Assembly (NCBI GenBank): GCA_036011305.1 | Contig: DASCNA010000187.1 | Span: 1-39,779 of the forward strand | DNA: 39,779 nt | Direction of reading: 5' to 3' | DNA from: DASCNA01 sp036011305 | GTDB taxonomy: Bacteria > Verrucomicrobiota > Lentisphaeria > Victivallales > GWF2-38-69 | In this document: positions 23,463 through 32,020 of the stretch, one piece after another | How positions within the stretch are numbered: the first letter of the stretch is position 1 | Layout: each line of letters starts with the position of its first letter | Notes under the pieces: generated by a model | Told to the model about the DNA's origin: nothing | Seen by the model: only the letters and a program-made list of their open reading frames with translations | The model's database searches: none | Program-made: the position numbers and the translations under genes

Positions 23463-24812
23463 ATGAAGGACGTAATGGATAAAATTAAAGCAAGAGATCC
23501 TTATGAAAAAGAATTTCAACAGGCTGTGGAAGAAGTTTTAGAATCAATCAAGCCAGTACTGGATAAAAATCCCCAATATCGTCATGCAAATATACTGGAA
23601 AGAATTATAGAGCCTGAACGGATTATTATGTTTCGTGTCCCTTGGATGGATGATCGAGGAAAAATCAAAGTAAACAGGGGTTTCAGAATAGAAATGAACA
23701 GTGCAATTGGACCTTACAAAGGAGGTCTTCGCTTTCACCCTTCAGTCAATTTATCCATACTGAAATTTTTGGCTTTTGAACAGGTATACAAAAACGCTTT
23801 AACGACACTGCCAATGGGCGGAGGCAAGGGCGGTTCAGATTTTGATCCAAAAGGAAAATCAGATAATGAAGTTATGAGATTCTGTCAAAGTTTCATGAGT
23901 GAATTATTTCATCATATAGGTCCGAATACTGATATTCCAGCAGGAGACATTGGTGTTGGAGCAAGAGAAATAGGTTTTCTATTTGGTATGTATAAGAAAC
24001 TCGCAAAAGAATTTACAGGTGTATTAACAGGAAAAAGCCTTAACTGGGGAGGAAGTTTAATACGTCCTGAAGCAACAGGATACGGCAGTGTTTATATGGC
24101 AGCAGAAATGCTTGCGACTAAAAACAAAAATCTTAAAAATAAAATTTGTCTTGTCTCAGGTTCAGGAAATGTAGCACAATATACCACTGAAAAAATCCTG
24201 GAATTTGGAGGAAAAGTCATAACGTTATCTGACTCTTCCGGTTATATTTTCGATGAGGCAGGTATTACAAGAGAAAAACTTAATTACATAATGACTTTAA
24301 AAAATATCAGAAGAGGAAGAATTGAGGAATATATAGAAAGATACCCTGAAGCAGTCTATACACCTGTAGATCCTAAACTCGACTTTAATCCACTCTGGGA
24401 TCATAAAGCCGACTGTGCCTTCCCAAGTGCAACACAAAATGAAATAAACGGAAAAGATGCCCAAAATCTTATTAATAACGGAGTTTTTGCAGTAAGCGAA
24501 GGAGCTAATATGCCTACTACTCCGGACGGTGTAAATTTATTTATAGATCATAAACTGCTTTATGCCCCGGGTAAAGCGGCTAATGCAGGCGGAGTTGCAG
24601 TTTCCGGTTTGGAAATGGCTCAAAACAGCATGAGAATCAGCTGGCCGAGAAAAGAGGTAGATAACAGGTTGAAGCACATAATGAACAGTATACACAATTC
24701 CTGCCTTGAAGCAGCTGAGGAATACGGTACTCCTGGTAATTATTTTAATGGTGCAAATATAGCCGGCTTTGTAAAGGTAGTTGATGCTATGCTGGATCAG
24801 GGAGTCGTATAG
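23463..24812 (+). CDS. gdhA: NADP-type glutamate dehydrogenase
   Basis: A 449-residue class I hexameric glutamate dehydrogenase that interconverts 2-oxoglutarate plus ammonium and glutamate. Motifs are PYKGGLRFHPSVN, the catalytic lysine region PMGGGKGGSDFDPKGKSDNE (about 117-136), PAGDIGVGAREIGF, and the Rossmann loop SGSGNVAQ (about 233) followed by LSDSSGYI. The serine after the second strand, instead of an acidic residue, supports NADP(H) use. The Shine-Dalgarno sequence GGAGG is the strongest in the window. It follows the PEP-binding-domain gene by 27 bases, so both are expected on one mRNA, placing that regulator-like protein beside ammonium assimilation. Confidence 0.96.
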   Translation: MKDVMDKIKARDPYEKEFQQAVEEVLESIKPVLDKNPQYRHANILERIIEPERIIMFRVPWMDDRGKIKVNRGFRIEMNSAIGPYKGGLRFHPSVNLSILKFLAFEQVYKNALTTLPMGGGKGGSDFDPKGKSDNEVMRFCQSFMSELFHHIGPNTDIPAGDIGVGAREIGFLFGMYKKLAKEFTGVLTGKSLNWGGSLIRPEATGYGSVYMAAEMLATKNKNLKNKICLVSGSGNVAQYTTEKILEFGGKVITLSDSSGYIFDEAGITREKLNYIMTLKNIRRGRIEEYIERYPEAVYTPVDPKLDFNPLWDHKADCAFPSATQNEINGKDAQNLINNGVFAVSEGANMPTTPDGVNLFIDHKLLYAPGKAANAGGVAVSGLEMAQNSMRISWPRKEVDNRLKHIMNSIHNSCLEAAEEYGTPGNYFNGANIAGFVKVVDAMLDQGVV

Positions 24813-24855
24813 TTATACCATTCCGCTTAATAAATTTCGTAAATAATGTGATTAT

Positions 24856-24973
24856 GCCGGAGGGATGACTTCCCACTCAGCCCTTCACTTTATTTCTCAT
24901 ATTTAATCTGAAATATTCACATGCAATGATGATGCTCATATTAACGGCTCGGAATGGAATCTCACCCTCCATT
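24856..24973. other. G+C-richer intergenic segment with small hairpins
   Basis: Between gdhA (+) and the CytX-like gene (-), two stretches (about 24856-24888 and 24944-24973) are less AT-rich than the rest. They hold GGGA-tgact-TCCC and AATGGA-atctcaccc-TCCATT hairpins. No U-tract and no recognisable riboswitch core is seen; it may be a dispersed repeat or a rho-type end region. Confidence 0.3.
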
Positions 24974-25013
24974 ATTTTCCAATAGAAAATCTTTATAGCT
25001 GATAGGCGATAAT

Positions 25014-26297
25014 TTATTTAATTCCAGCAATCCTTCCGCTCCATTTAGCTTTTGTCAGAAAATAATAGATAACACCTGCTGTCACTATTGACGGTATAGA
25101 TCCGCCAATGTAGCAGTCTTTTATCATGAGATATAAACAGAAACCGATTAGCCAGGATATAATAGCGATTAAATTATATCCTTTGGAGTACCAGTATTCT
25201 CCATTTTTTTTATCAATATTGTTAATATTTAATTTTCTCTTCCTGATAATAAAATAATCAGTAAGAACTACACCAAACAGAGGAATAAACATTGCTCCTA
25301 TTATGAATAGATAATTTTCATATTGATCCATAGGAAAAATAAGAGCTATGAGAATTATCAATACAGCAAAAACCGTCATTAACAACTTATCATTTATCTT
25401 ATTCGACATACTCTTCATTGAACATGTTGCTGAGTATAAATCAGGAAAATTTGATGTGACGGTAGAAAAGATGACCATACAAAGTGCAGGAATAGCCAAA
25501 CCGATAATGGCAAAAGATTTCAATATCAATCTGGTAGGATCCTGTTCTCCCAATAATATTACTCCTCCCAGCCCTAAAATATACATCCAGGCGGAAATAA
25601 TGAAATATCCCAGCCAGGTAGATGTAAATGCACGCTTGGTGCTCTTGGCAAATCTGGAATAGTCTGCAACGATAGGTAAAAAAGAAATAGGCATTGCTAT
25701 AACCAAATCAAGAGCTGTCATAAAGTGAAGTTTCGATCCGGAATGAAAAGTAAAATTGCTGATATCAACATTTTTAAACGTCATATATGTCATTACAACA
25801 ATCACATACATCATAACAAAACAGGCCAGAATCTGCATATATTTCCATACAGTTTTTCCTGTATACAGTGCCCATATTAATGTTAACAAGCCTATAATAA
25901 CAGCCCATAATTTATACGATCCGAGTAGCCCACCGTAAAATTTTCCAAGTATAGCTCCGGCATTAGCAGCAATTATCAGCAGGATAGCAGCCCATCCAAT
26001 AAGCTGAATAATATTAAATAGAGATGCTATATTTGCTCCTTTTATTCCGAATGACGGCCTGACAGACACCATGGAACTTATCCCGTAATCACTTCCTATT
26101 ATCCCTCCCAGCCCTAAAAATGTATTCCCTATCATATGGCCAAGCAGTATGACAATAATTCCCACCAATAAACCTAACGGCGCCAGAAAAGCCCCTGCCC
26201 ATATTTCAGCCAGTGATATAGCAACACCTGTCCAGAATAGAAAATAATCTATTCCGTTAAAGTTTCTCTCTTCTTTTTTTATAGGTATAATATCCAT
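25014..26297 (-). CDS. NCS1-family permease, CytX-like (hydroxymethylpyrimidine/cytosine)
   Basis: A 427-residue protein with about 12 membrane helices. The N-terminal region (FLFWTGVAISLAEIWAGAFL, then LGHMIGNTFLGLGGIIGSDYG and SSMVSVRPSFGIKG) matches NCS1 nucleobase transporters and most resembles CytX, the proposed uptake system for the thiamine precursor hydroxymethylpyrimidine. Cytosine or another nucleobase remains possible. I found no TPP riboswitch core upstream of the start, so a thiamine link rests on protein similarity alone. It diverges from the Bax-inhibitor gene across the heptamer repeat. The best GGGA sequence lies about 16 bases before the ATG. Confidence 0.8.
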   Translation of the reverse strand: MDIIPIKKEERNFNGIDYFLFWTGVAISLAEIWAGAFLAPLGLLVGIIVILLGHMIGNTFLGLGGIIGSDYGISSMVSVRPSFGIKGANIASLFNIIQLIGWAAILLIIAANAGAILGKFYGGLLGSYKLWAVIIGLLTLIWALYTGKTVWKYMQILACFVMMYVIVVMTYMTFKNVDISNFTFHSGSKLHFMTALDLVIAMPISFLPIVADYSRFAKSTKRAFTSTWLGYFIISAWMYILGLGGVILLGEQDPTRLILKSFAIIGLAIPALCMVIFSTVTSNFPDLYSATCSMKSMSNKINDKLLMTVFAVLIILIALIFPMDQYENYLFIIGAMFIPLFGVVLTDYFIIRKRKLNINNIDKKNGEYWYSKGYNLIAIISWLIGFCLYLMIKDCYIGGSIPSIVTAGVIYYFLTKAKWSGRIAGIK

Positions 26298-26394
26298 CTA
26301 AAATAATTTTATTCCCTGATTTAATATAACTAAATTCTACAGCAGTCTTCTATCTTCAAAATTATTTTGCAGATTTAGCAGAAAAGCCTGTGAG

Positions 26395-26485
26395 TTCGTA
26401 ATTCGTAATTCGTAATTCGTAATTCGTAATTCGTAATTCGTAATTCGTAATTCGTAATTCGTAATTCGTAATTCGTAATTCGTAA
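26395..26485. repeat. Thirteen exact tandem copies of TTCGTAA
   Basis: A perfect heptamer array of 91 bases, directly between the divergent CytX-like and Bax-inhibitor-1 genes, 97 bases from one start and 105 from the other. A partial TT follows. The copies show no sequence variation, which suggests recent expansion by slippage. Confidence 0.97.
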
Positions 26486-26590
26486 TTTTAATATAATACT
26501 ATTATCATACTTTTTTTTGTATTTTATTATTTATATAATATTTTATTGATGAAAATAATTTATCTCTAAACAAATTCGGAGTATTAATGT

Positions 26591-27286
26591 ATGTATTTTG
26601 ACAATCCTGCTGATGTGGCATATAAAGTAAGAGAACAGAATTTTATAACAAGAGTATACGGCTGGATGTGTTTTGCATTAGTGATAACCGGCCTTGTAGC
26701 GCTCTTTGTTGCTTCAACACCACAAATAGTAGGAATAATCATAACTAACCAAATTCTGTTCATTGGATTAATAATAGTTGAAATTCTTGCTGTAGTGGCA
26801 ATGACAGCTCTTATAAATAAAATTTCCTTTTTTTCCGCGTCAGCACTGTTTATAGGATATGCAGTACTTAATGGAATTACGTTTTCTGTAATACTTTTAG
26901 GCTTTACCGGAGCATCAGTAGCTTCAGCTTTTTTTGCAACAGCAGGTACTTTTGCTGTTATGAGCTGCTACGGCTGGTATACAAAAAAAGATTTAACAAC
27001 TATCGGCAACCTATGTTTCATGGCACTGATTGGAATCATAATAGCATCGGTTGTTAATATTTTTTTACATAGCAGCATGATGTACTGGATTATTACTTAT
27101 GTCGGAGTACTAATCTTTGTAGGCTTAATTGCTTATGACACACAAAAAATAAAGAGAATGAGCGGTCAGTTTGAAGTTAACTCTGAAATAGGGAAAAAAG
27201 CAGCATTGATGGGTGCTTTAGCTCTTTATTTAGATTTTATAAACCTGTTCCTAATGTTGTTAAGAATATTAGGAGGTAGAAAATAA
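26591..27286 (+). CDS. Bax inhibitor-1 (UPF0005/YccA-YbhL) family membrane protein
   Basis: A 231-residue protein with seven membrane helices. The signature LYLDFINLFLMLLRILGG closes it, and YAVLNGITFSVILLGF and LIAYDTQKIKRM are typical of the family. Bacterial members are inner-membrane proteins; some are pH-sensitive calcium leak channels, and YccA modulates FtsH. Of two close ATGs, 26591 is the right one because 26587 runs into TGA within five codons; GGA lies ten bases before it. The gene stands alone and is preceded by the heptamer array. Confidence 0.93.
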   Translation: MYFDNPADVAYKVREQNFITRVYGWMCFALVITGLVALFVASTPQIVGIIITNQILFIGLIIVEILAVVAMTALINKISFFSASALFIGYAVLNGITFSVILLGFTGASVASAFFATAGTFAVMSCYGWYTKKDLTTIGNLCFMALIGIIIASVVNIFLHSSMMYWIITYVGVLIFVGLIAYDTQKIKRMSGQFEVNSEIGKKAALMGALALYLDFINLFLMLLRILGGRK

Positions 27287-27356
27287 TTTTTTCTATCTTA
27301 AATTAAGTTTAACTCAACAAGTTATTTTTTGTAAAATTTTAAATCGGTATATCCTC

Positions 27357-27812
27357 ATGAATCCAACAGAAAATGAAATAAAAGAACAGTATTTAAATTT
27401 GATAGACATAGTGGAAGGACTCCATAGTCAGAAAAATGTCTTTTATAACACTAAAAAAAAACACGGATTTTCAGAATTACTAATCAAAAGTCTGGAATGG
27501 AAAAAATATGAAGATACCTTATTAAAAATATGGGGTTATAAGTTGCTGAGTTTTCACAAAGCACTTAATTCAGTAGAAGAAGAAGAAAATGAAGATGATG
27601 ATTTGGAAATTACTGATACTGCAGAACAGAAACTTGATGTTGAATCACTTGAACTGGCGTATTACATTTCCAATGAAGATTTTTATGAAAGTTTAGATTT
27701 ACAGGATAAATATCACTTGATTTCAGATATAAAAGTTACTGTTTTTAATAATCTTTTGCGCAAAGAAAATTTATCAGTAGATGCTATAATGGAAAAAAGA
27801 TGTTTGAGATAA
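27357..27812 (+). CDS. Small acidic protein of unknown function
   Basis: A 151-residue soluble protein, helical and very acidic in the middle (SVEEEENEDDDLEITDTAEQ). It has no signal peptide, membrane segment or catalytic motif that I can recognise. No Shine-Dalgarno sequence precedes the ATG, but codon use and composition resemble its neighbours. It follows the Bax-inhibitor gene by 70 bases and precedes a probable gene remnant. Function unknown. Confidence 0.6.
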   Translation: MNPTENEIKEQYLNLIDIVEGLHSQKNVFYNTKKKHGFSELLIKSLEWKKYEDTLLKIWGYKLLSFHKALNSVEEEENEDDDLEITDTAEQKLDVESLELAYYISNEDFYESLDLQDKYHLISDIKVTVFNNLLRKENLSVDAIMEKRCLR

Positions 27813-28002
27813 AGTCAAAATATCTAAACTCCTAATAAACTCATATATAAGATTAGCTGAAGGTGGAGTCGGGTTAAGAATATCTGGAGGAATTCATACA
27901 TTCAAAACATCAGAAGAAATTATTAATGGAAATCGAGCAGATTTTGTTGGTATTCGCCGTTTAAAAGGAACCAAATATCATAAACGAATGGAAAAACGGT
28001 AA
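27808..28002 (+). pseudogene. Remnant 3' end of a probable TIM-barrel (DeoC-like) gene
   Basis: In one frame an open stretch of 64 codons, with no start codon near its head, runs from just after a TGA (27805-27807) to TAA (28000-28002). It encodes EGGVGLRISGGIHTFKTSEE followed by RADFVGIRRL, which resembles the last strands of a (beta/alpha)8 aldolase such as DeoC (VKASGGIRT...AGADRIG). The N-terminal three quarters of such a gene is absent. Assignment to DeoC is tentative; another TIM-barrel enzyme is possible. Confidence 0.4.
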
Positions 28003-28101
28003 CAATGATCAAGCATTCTATGATAACTGAATCTCAAAAGAACGCTGAAGTATCTGATAATCAGACATTTCTTCGAACCTCCTGATTGTCGGACACTGAA
28101 T

Positions 28102-29454
28102 TCAAATGTTATTTAGAGTTCTTTTTAAAATATCTTCAAGATTTTTATAGGAAAAATTATTTTTTGCTATTTCAAAGTTTTTATTAACTACTTTACTTCT
28201 TAGATCATTATCGATTAATATATCTATGGACTGCTTAGATGCATTTTTTATTCTTTGCATGTCTATTTTAACTAATCCATTTTGGCATACCTCGTATTCA
28301 CTACCCAAAGATATAATATCAAAATTTTTATTTTTAATATCTGTCAAATACACAGGGTACTCATAAACTATTACAGGTTTTTTTGCAAAAACAGTTTCCA
28401 GAAACTGATTACCCCAACCTTCCCAAATACTTGGATAAGTAACAATGTCACAGCTTGCAAAAGCATCCCATAAAGAATAACATTTTTCACCATTTTTATT
28501 ACAGCGTACATCTTCAATTAATTCATTTATAAATAGCAGCTTAACCTTACAGTTTGAAGCTCTTTCTTTCAGCAATTCGATATATCTAGAACTGAATTCG
28601 TGAAGTCCTGCAAGAACAAATATAATTTTATTTTCCTTTCTAAACTGTCTCCCGTCATAAAGTTTGTTTGAATATAGAGTATTTAGGTTATCTTTTTTAA
28701 GCATCTCTCCAACGACATCAATAGCAAGCTCAATGGCCTTTCTTTCAACAATTCTTGTAGCCTGCAATATAAGTATGTCATTTTGATCGACTCCAACAGT
28801 TTTGCGAAAATCAGCATTATAATTATCAAGCATCCATAACGGCGCCGAAAAATCAAATACATTAGGTACAACAACTGCTTCAATCTTTTTACGTTTTTTC
28901 AGTTCTTTTCTTGTTAATTCATTAATGACAACATGCTTTATTAAGGGATCATCGGGTGGTGAATATGTATCAAGACATTTGTTAATAAAGTCTGAAGTAC
29001 CTTTTTTAAACTTATCTCTTTCCCAATAAAAATCATGGTGATGAGCTATACATTTTACATTGCATTTTTTTATAACATTGTAAAAACCGACTGCAGCAGG
29101 CAAATTCCATCCCCTTGACCAAATATTATTTGGTATCAGAACATCTATTTTTAACTTTTTTATAAACTCTTCTAAATGATTTTCTAATTTTTCTGTATAT
29201 TTCTCTAATGCCCGCTGCATTTCTTTTTCATCTGAATAATCTTCAATTGCAACATAGGCATTTTCTATAAACTTTAGATTTTCTGACTGCTTATACTGAA
29301 GTTCTGGTATAATATAAGCATCTCTAGTGCCTTTACTTCCTGCTAAATAAAAAACCTTATGCCCCATTTTTTCCAGAGCAATTTTCCATTTTTCCATTTC
29401 AAGAGAAACACCGTCTGTCTCCCCTACTCTGTAATGACATAGAGCTATATTCAT
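28102..29454 (-). CDS. GT4-type glycosyltransferase
   Basis: A 450-residue soluble GT-B glycosyltransferase. The N-terminus (IALCHYRVGETDGVSLEMEKW) is the acceptor-side Rossmann fold, ILQATRIVERKAIELAIDVV starts the donor-binding half, and EGWGNQFLETVFAKKPVIVYEYP supplies the E-x7-E motif of retaining GT4 enzymes. It is the last gene of a five-gene ABC importer operon, 14 bases after the solute-binding protein gene. That setting suggests it acts on the imported sugar or makes a small glycoside such as a compatible solute (inference). Donor and acceptor cannot be read from the sequence. Confidence 0.87.
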   Translation of the reverse strand: MNIALCHYRVGETDGVSLEMEKWKIALEKMGHKVFYLAGSKGTRDAYIIPELQYKQSENLKFIENAYVAIEDYSDEKEMQRALEKYTEKLENHLEEFIKKLKIDVLIPNNIWSRGWNLPAAVGFYNVIKKCNVKCIAHHHDFYWERDKFKKGTSDFINKCLDTYSPPDDPLIKHVVINELTRKELKKRKKIEAVVVPNVFDFSAPLWMLDNYNADFRKTVGVDQNDILILQATRIVERKAIELAIDVVGEMLKKDNLNTLYSNKLYDGRQFRKENKIIFVLAGLHEFSSRYIELLKERASNCKVKLLFINELIEDVRCNKNGEKCYSLWDAFASCDIVTYPSIWEGWGNQFLETVFAKKPVIVYEYPVYLTDIKNKNFDIISLGSEYEVCQNGLVKIDMQRIKNASKQSIDILIDNDLRSKVVNKNFEIAKNNFSYKNLEDILKRTLNNI

Positions 29455-29468
29455 AAATTAAAAATATT

Positions 29469-30812
29469 TTAAGGTTCCATATTTTTGGGTTTAATATCTT
29501 TATAAATTTTACTTTTAGCTTTGTTGAGGTTCATCAGTTCAACTTTCGCGGCCTCAAGCATTTTTATATCTACTTTTCCTTTACCTATGACCATATTTTT
29601 AAATAAATTATCAAAAATTATTTTTACTGCATTCCAATCCCAATATTTATCAGATGGGACTCCTGATATTATTGCTGTATTAAATGTTTCCAAACCAATC
29701 TTAATAACCTTTTCAGAGGGATTATTGCCAAGGTATTCAAAAGCCTGCTTTACCGGAGGTACAAATCCTCCGGTCCCTCTGGCTATATCTGCCTGTATTT
29801 TTGGAGAAAGCAGATACTGCATTAATTTCAACGCATTTCTTTTATTCTTTGATCCTTTCGGAATGCCAATACCATAAGCTCCTGATATAGTTCCTCTGCC
29901 TACTGGTCCTTTTGGTACCCGTGCTACTATAAACTTTGTCGGATCTGAATCATATGTAGCTCCGCCGTCAGCAATATGAATAATAGTGATCCAACCGATA
30001 CCTTTAAGAAGTGAATCTTTTGCAGTTGATGTATTTAATATATCAGGTGTATAATCTTTTCGAAGTTCTACCATAATTTCCCAGGCTTTAAGTGCTGGTT
30101 TAGTTGTTAAATCTAAAAATTTAGCCCCATATGATAACTCAATGGCACCGTATTCATAAATTAAAGAATTCATAGGTGCTCCTGAAAATACCGTTTTGCC
30201 AACACCTTCACCTTTTCTTATATTATGTGACCACTGGACGAAATCATTCCAGGTTAGATCATTAACATCACAGCCTTTTGGTAGATATTTCAATGCTTTT
30301 CTATTAGCTACAGTTATATATACATCTGCCACAATTGGCAGAAAATAAGCTTTTCCATTTTTATTGGTGACATTATTAAATACTTTAAATATTGTTATAT
30401 CATCAAAATATTCTTCCATATATGGATTCAGATTTTCCATAAATCCTTGATCTATGAATTTTGGCATATCTCCTGATCCAATAGTTACTATGTCCACCAT
30501 GATATTGTTCATTGCTCTCTGAAGTAGAAGCACATTAATTATATCCTTAGCCATTATATATCTGTAGTCAACGGATATTCCTGTTTTCTTCTCGAAACCT
30601 GCCATTATAACTCTTTTTATATACTCCCTCTGACTCGGAACAGACCATAAACCGGATGAAAAAACAACTTTATTACTCCCGATGACAGCTGACTTAGGGA
30701 TTTCAGCTTTGCTTTTATCAGTATCTGAACTTTGATTTTTCTCCTTTGAACATCCCGTTATAAAAAATATAGAAATAATTATTGATAAAAAAAATACAGT
30801 TAGTTTTTTCAT
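29469..30812 (-). CDS. ABC transporter solute-binding lipoprotein (family 1, sugar type)
   Basis: A 447-residue protein with a signal peptide and lipobox ITGC (Cys21), then a serine/lysine linker and a type 1 extracellular binding fold (VVFSSGLWSVPSQREYIKRV, GTGGFVPPVKQAF near the hinge, KRNALKLMQYLLSPKIQADI). These features match carbohydrate-binding proteins of the MalE/UgpB class. GGAG lies eight bases before the ATG. It is the fourth gene of the operon, between the ATPase and the glycosyltransferase. The ligand is unknown; the protein feeds the two permeases encoded upstream. Confidence 0.9.
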   Translation of the reverse strand: MKKLTVFFLSIIISIFFITGCSKEKNQSSDTDKSKAEIPKSAVIGSNKVVFSSGLWSVPSQREYIKRVIMAGFEKKTGISVDYRYIMAKDIINVLLLQRAMNNIMVDIVTIGSGDMPKFIDQGFMENLNPYMEEYFDDITIFKVFNNVTNKNGKAYFLPIVADVYITVANRKALKYLPKGCDVNDLTWNDFVQWSHNIRKGEGVGKTVFSGAPMNSLIYEYGAIELSYGAKFLDLTTKPALKAWEIMVELRKDYTPDILNTSTAKDSLLKGIGWITIIHIADGGATYDSDPTKFIVARVPKGPVGRGTISGAYGIGIPKGSKNKRNALKLMQYLLSPKIQADIARGTGGFVPPVKQAFEYLGNNPSEKVIKIGLETFNTAIISGVPSDKYWDWNAVKIIFDNLFKNMVIGKGKVDIKMLEAAKVELMNLNKAKSKIYKDIKPKNMEP

Positions 30813-30842
30813 TAGTACTCCATTAATTCGGTATGTTCAATA

Positions 30843-31931
30843 TTATCTGATCCGTTCTTCTGTTTCTTTATCAAACAGCATAATCCTATCTAGTTTAAAG
30901 TTGATTGGTATAGTTTTAGACTTAGGTATTTTTACGTCAGAAGGTACTACTATTTTAATTTTCCTTTCAGCAAGTACGCATACTACTATTTTGTAGTTAC
31001 CCTGCGGTTCTGTTAATAGCAAGTTAAGTTTAAGAGAGCCTGATTCCGTTTTGGATATTTCCATATCTTCAGGACGGATTCCCAGAATTACATCTTTATC
31101 TATATATCGTTCCAGAGTTTTATAATCAGCGGACTTAAGATTAAATTCAAAATCACTGTGCTTAACCGTAATATCATTATTTTTTTTTATTATTTTTACA
31201 TCAATAAAGTTCGTTGGTGGTGTTCCTATAAAATCAGCTATAAACAGATTATTACAATCATGGTAAACTTCTTCAGGGGAACCTATCTGGATAATTTTGC
31301 CTTTGTCCATTACTACAATTCTATCTGCTAAACTCATTGCTTCTGCCTGATCATGGGTAACGAAAACAGTTGTAGCTTTCAGTTGCCTCTGTATCTGTTT
31401 TAATTCAGTGCGCATACTTTCTCTTAATTTGGCATCGAGCGCAGACAGAGGTTCATCCATTAGAAATACCTTAGGTTGATATGCTACAGCTCTTGCCACT
31501 GCTACCCGCTGTCTTTGTCCACCTGACAGTTGAGTTGGGTACCTGTCAAGATAGTCTGTGATATTTGTCATCTCTGATACTTTATTAATCTGATCTTTTA
31601 TTTTCTTTTTTGAAAAACCTTTAAGTTTCAGCGGAAAAGCTATATTTTCATATACTGTCATATGCGGCCAGACAGCATAGTTCTGAAAAACCATTCCGAC
31701 ATTACGCTTCTGAACCGGAGTTTCAGTTACTTCTTCACTGCCGATAAAAACCTTTCCCTTTGTCACTTCTTCCAGTCCTACAATCATTCGCATAATTGTC
31801 GTTTTACCGCATCCCGACGGACCTAGCAATACCAGAAATTCACCTTCATGTATTTCAAGATTGGATTTCTCTACGGCCTGAAAGCCGTTTGGATATATTT
31901 TTTCAATATTTTCAAGTCTTACAGTTCCCAT
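30843..31931 (-). CDS. Sugar ABC transporter ATP-binding protein (UgpC/MalK type)
   Basis: A 362-residue ATPase. Walker A is GPSGCGKTT (37-45), the Q-loop is VFQNYAVWPH, the signature LSGGQRQR (135-142), Walker B VFLMDEPLSALD and the switch region FVTHDQAEAM. The C-terminal 120 residues are the MalK-type OB/TOBE regulatory domain (ILGIRPEDMEI). The protein would form a homodimer that drives the two permeases. GGAG precedes the ATG by about ten bases. Third gene of the operon, 89 bases after the second permease and 30 before the binding protein. Confidence 0.96.
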   Translation of the reverse strand: MGTVRLENIEKIYPNGFQAVEKSNLEIHEGEFLVLLGPSGCGKTTIMRMIVGLEEVTKGKVFIGSEEVTETPVQKRNVGMVFQNYAVWPHMTVYENIAFPLKLKGFSKKKIKDQINKVSEMTNITDYLDRYPTQLSGGQRQRVAVARAVAYQPKVFLMDEPLSALDAKLRESMRTELKQIQRQLKATTVFVTHDQAEAMSLADRIVVMDKGKIIQIGSPEEVYHDCNNLFIADFIGTPPTNFIDVKIIKKNNDITVKHSDFEFNLKSADYKTLERYIDKDVILGIRPEDMEISKTESGSLKLNLLLTEPQGNYKIVVCVLAERKIKIVVPSDVKIPKSKTIPINFKLDRIMLFDKETEERIR

Positions 31932-32020
31932 TAATGGTTCTCCATATATATAAAATATTAATTATTTATGTTTTTACATTCGATTGTCCGCTGTATATGA
32001 GTAATAGCCAAAAGCCGTTA

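Noticed and set aside
26298..26394. Possible TPP riboswitch before the CytX-like gene
   Set aside because: I looked for the CTGAGA and ACCTGATCTGG-type core motifs on the minus strand and found neither.
26395..26485. CRISPR array
   Set aside because: The repeat unit is seven bases with no spacers; it is a simple tandem repeat.
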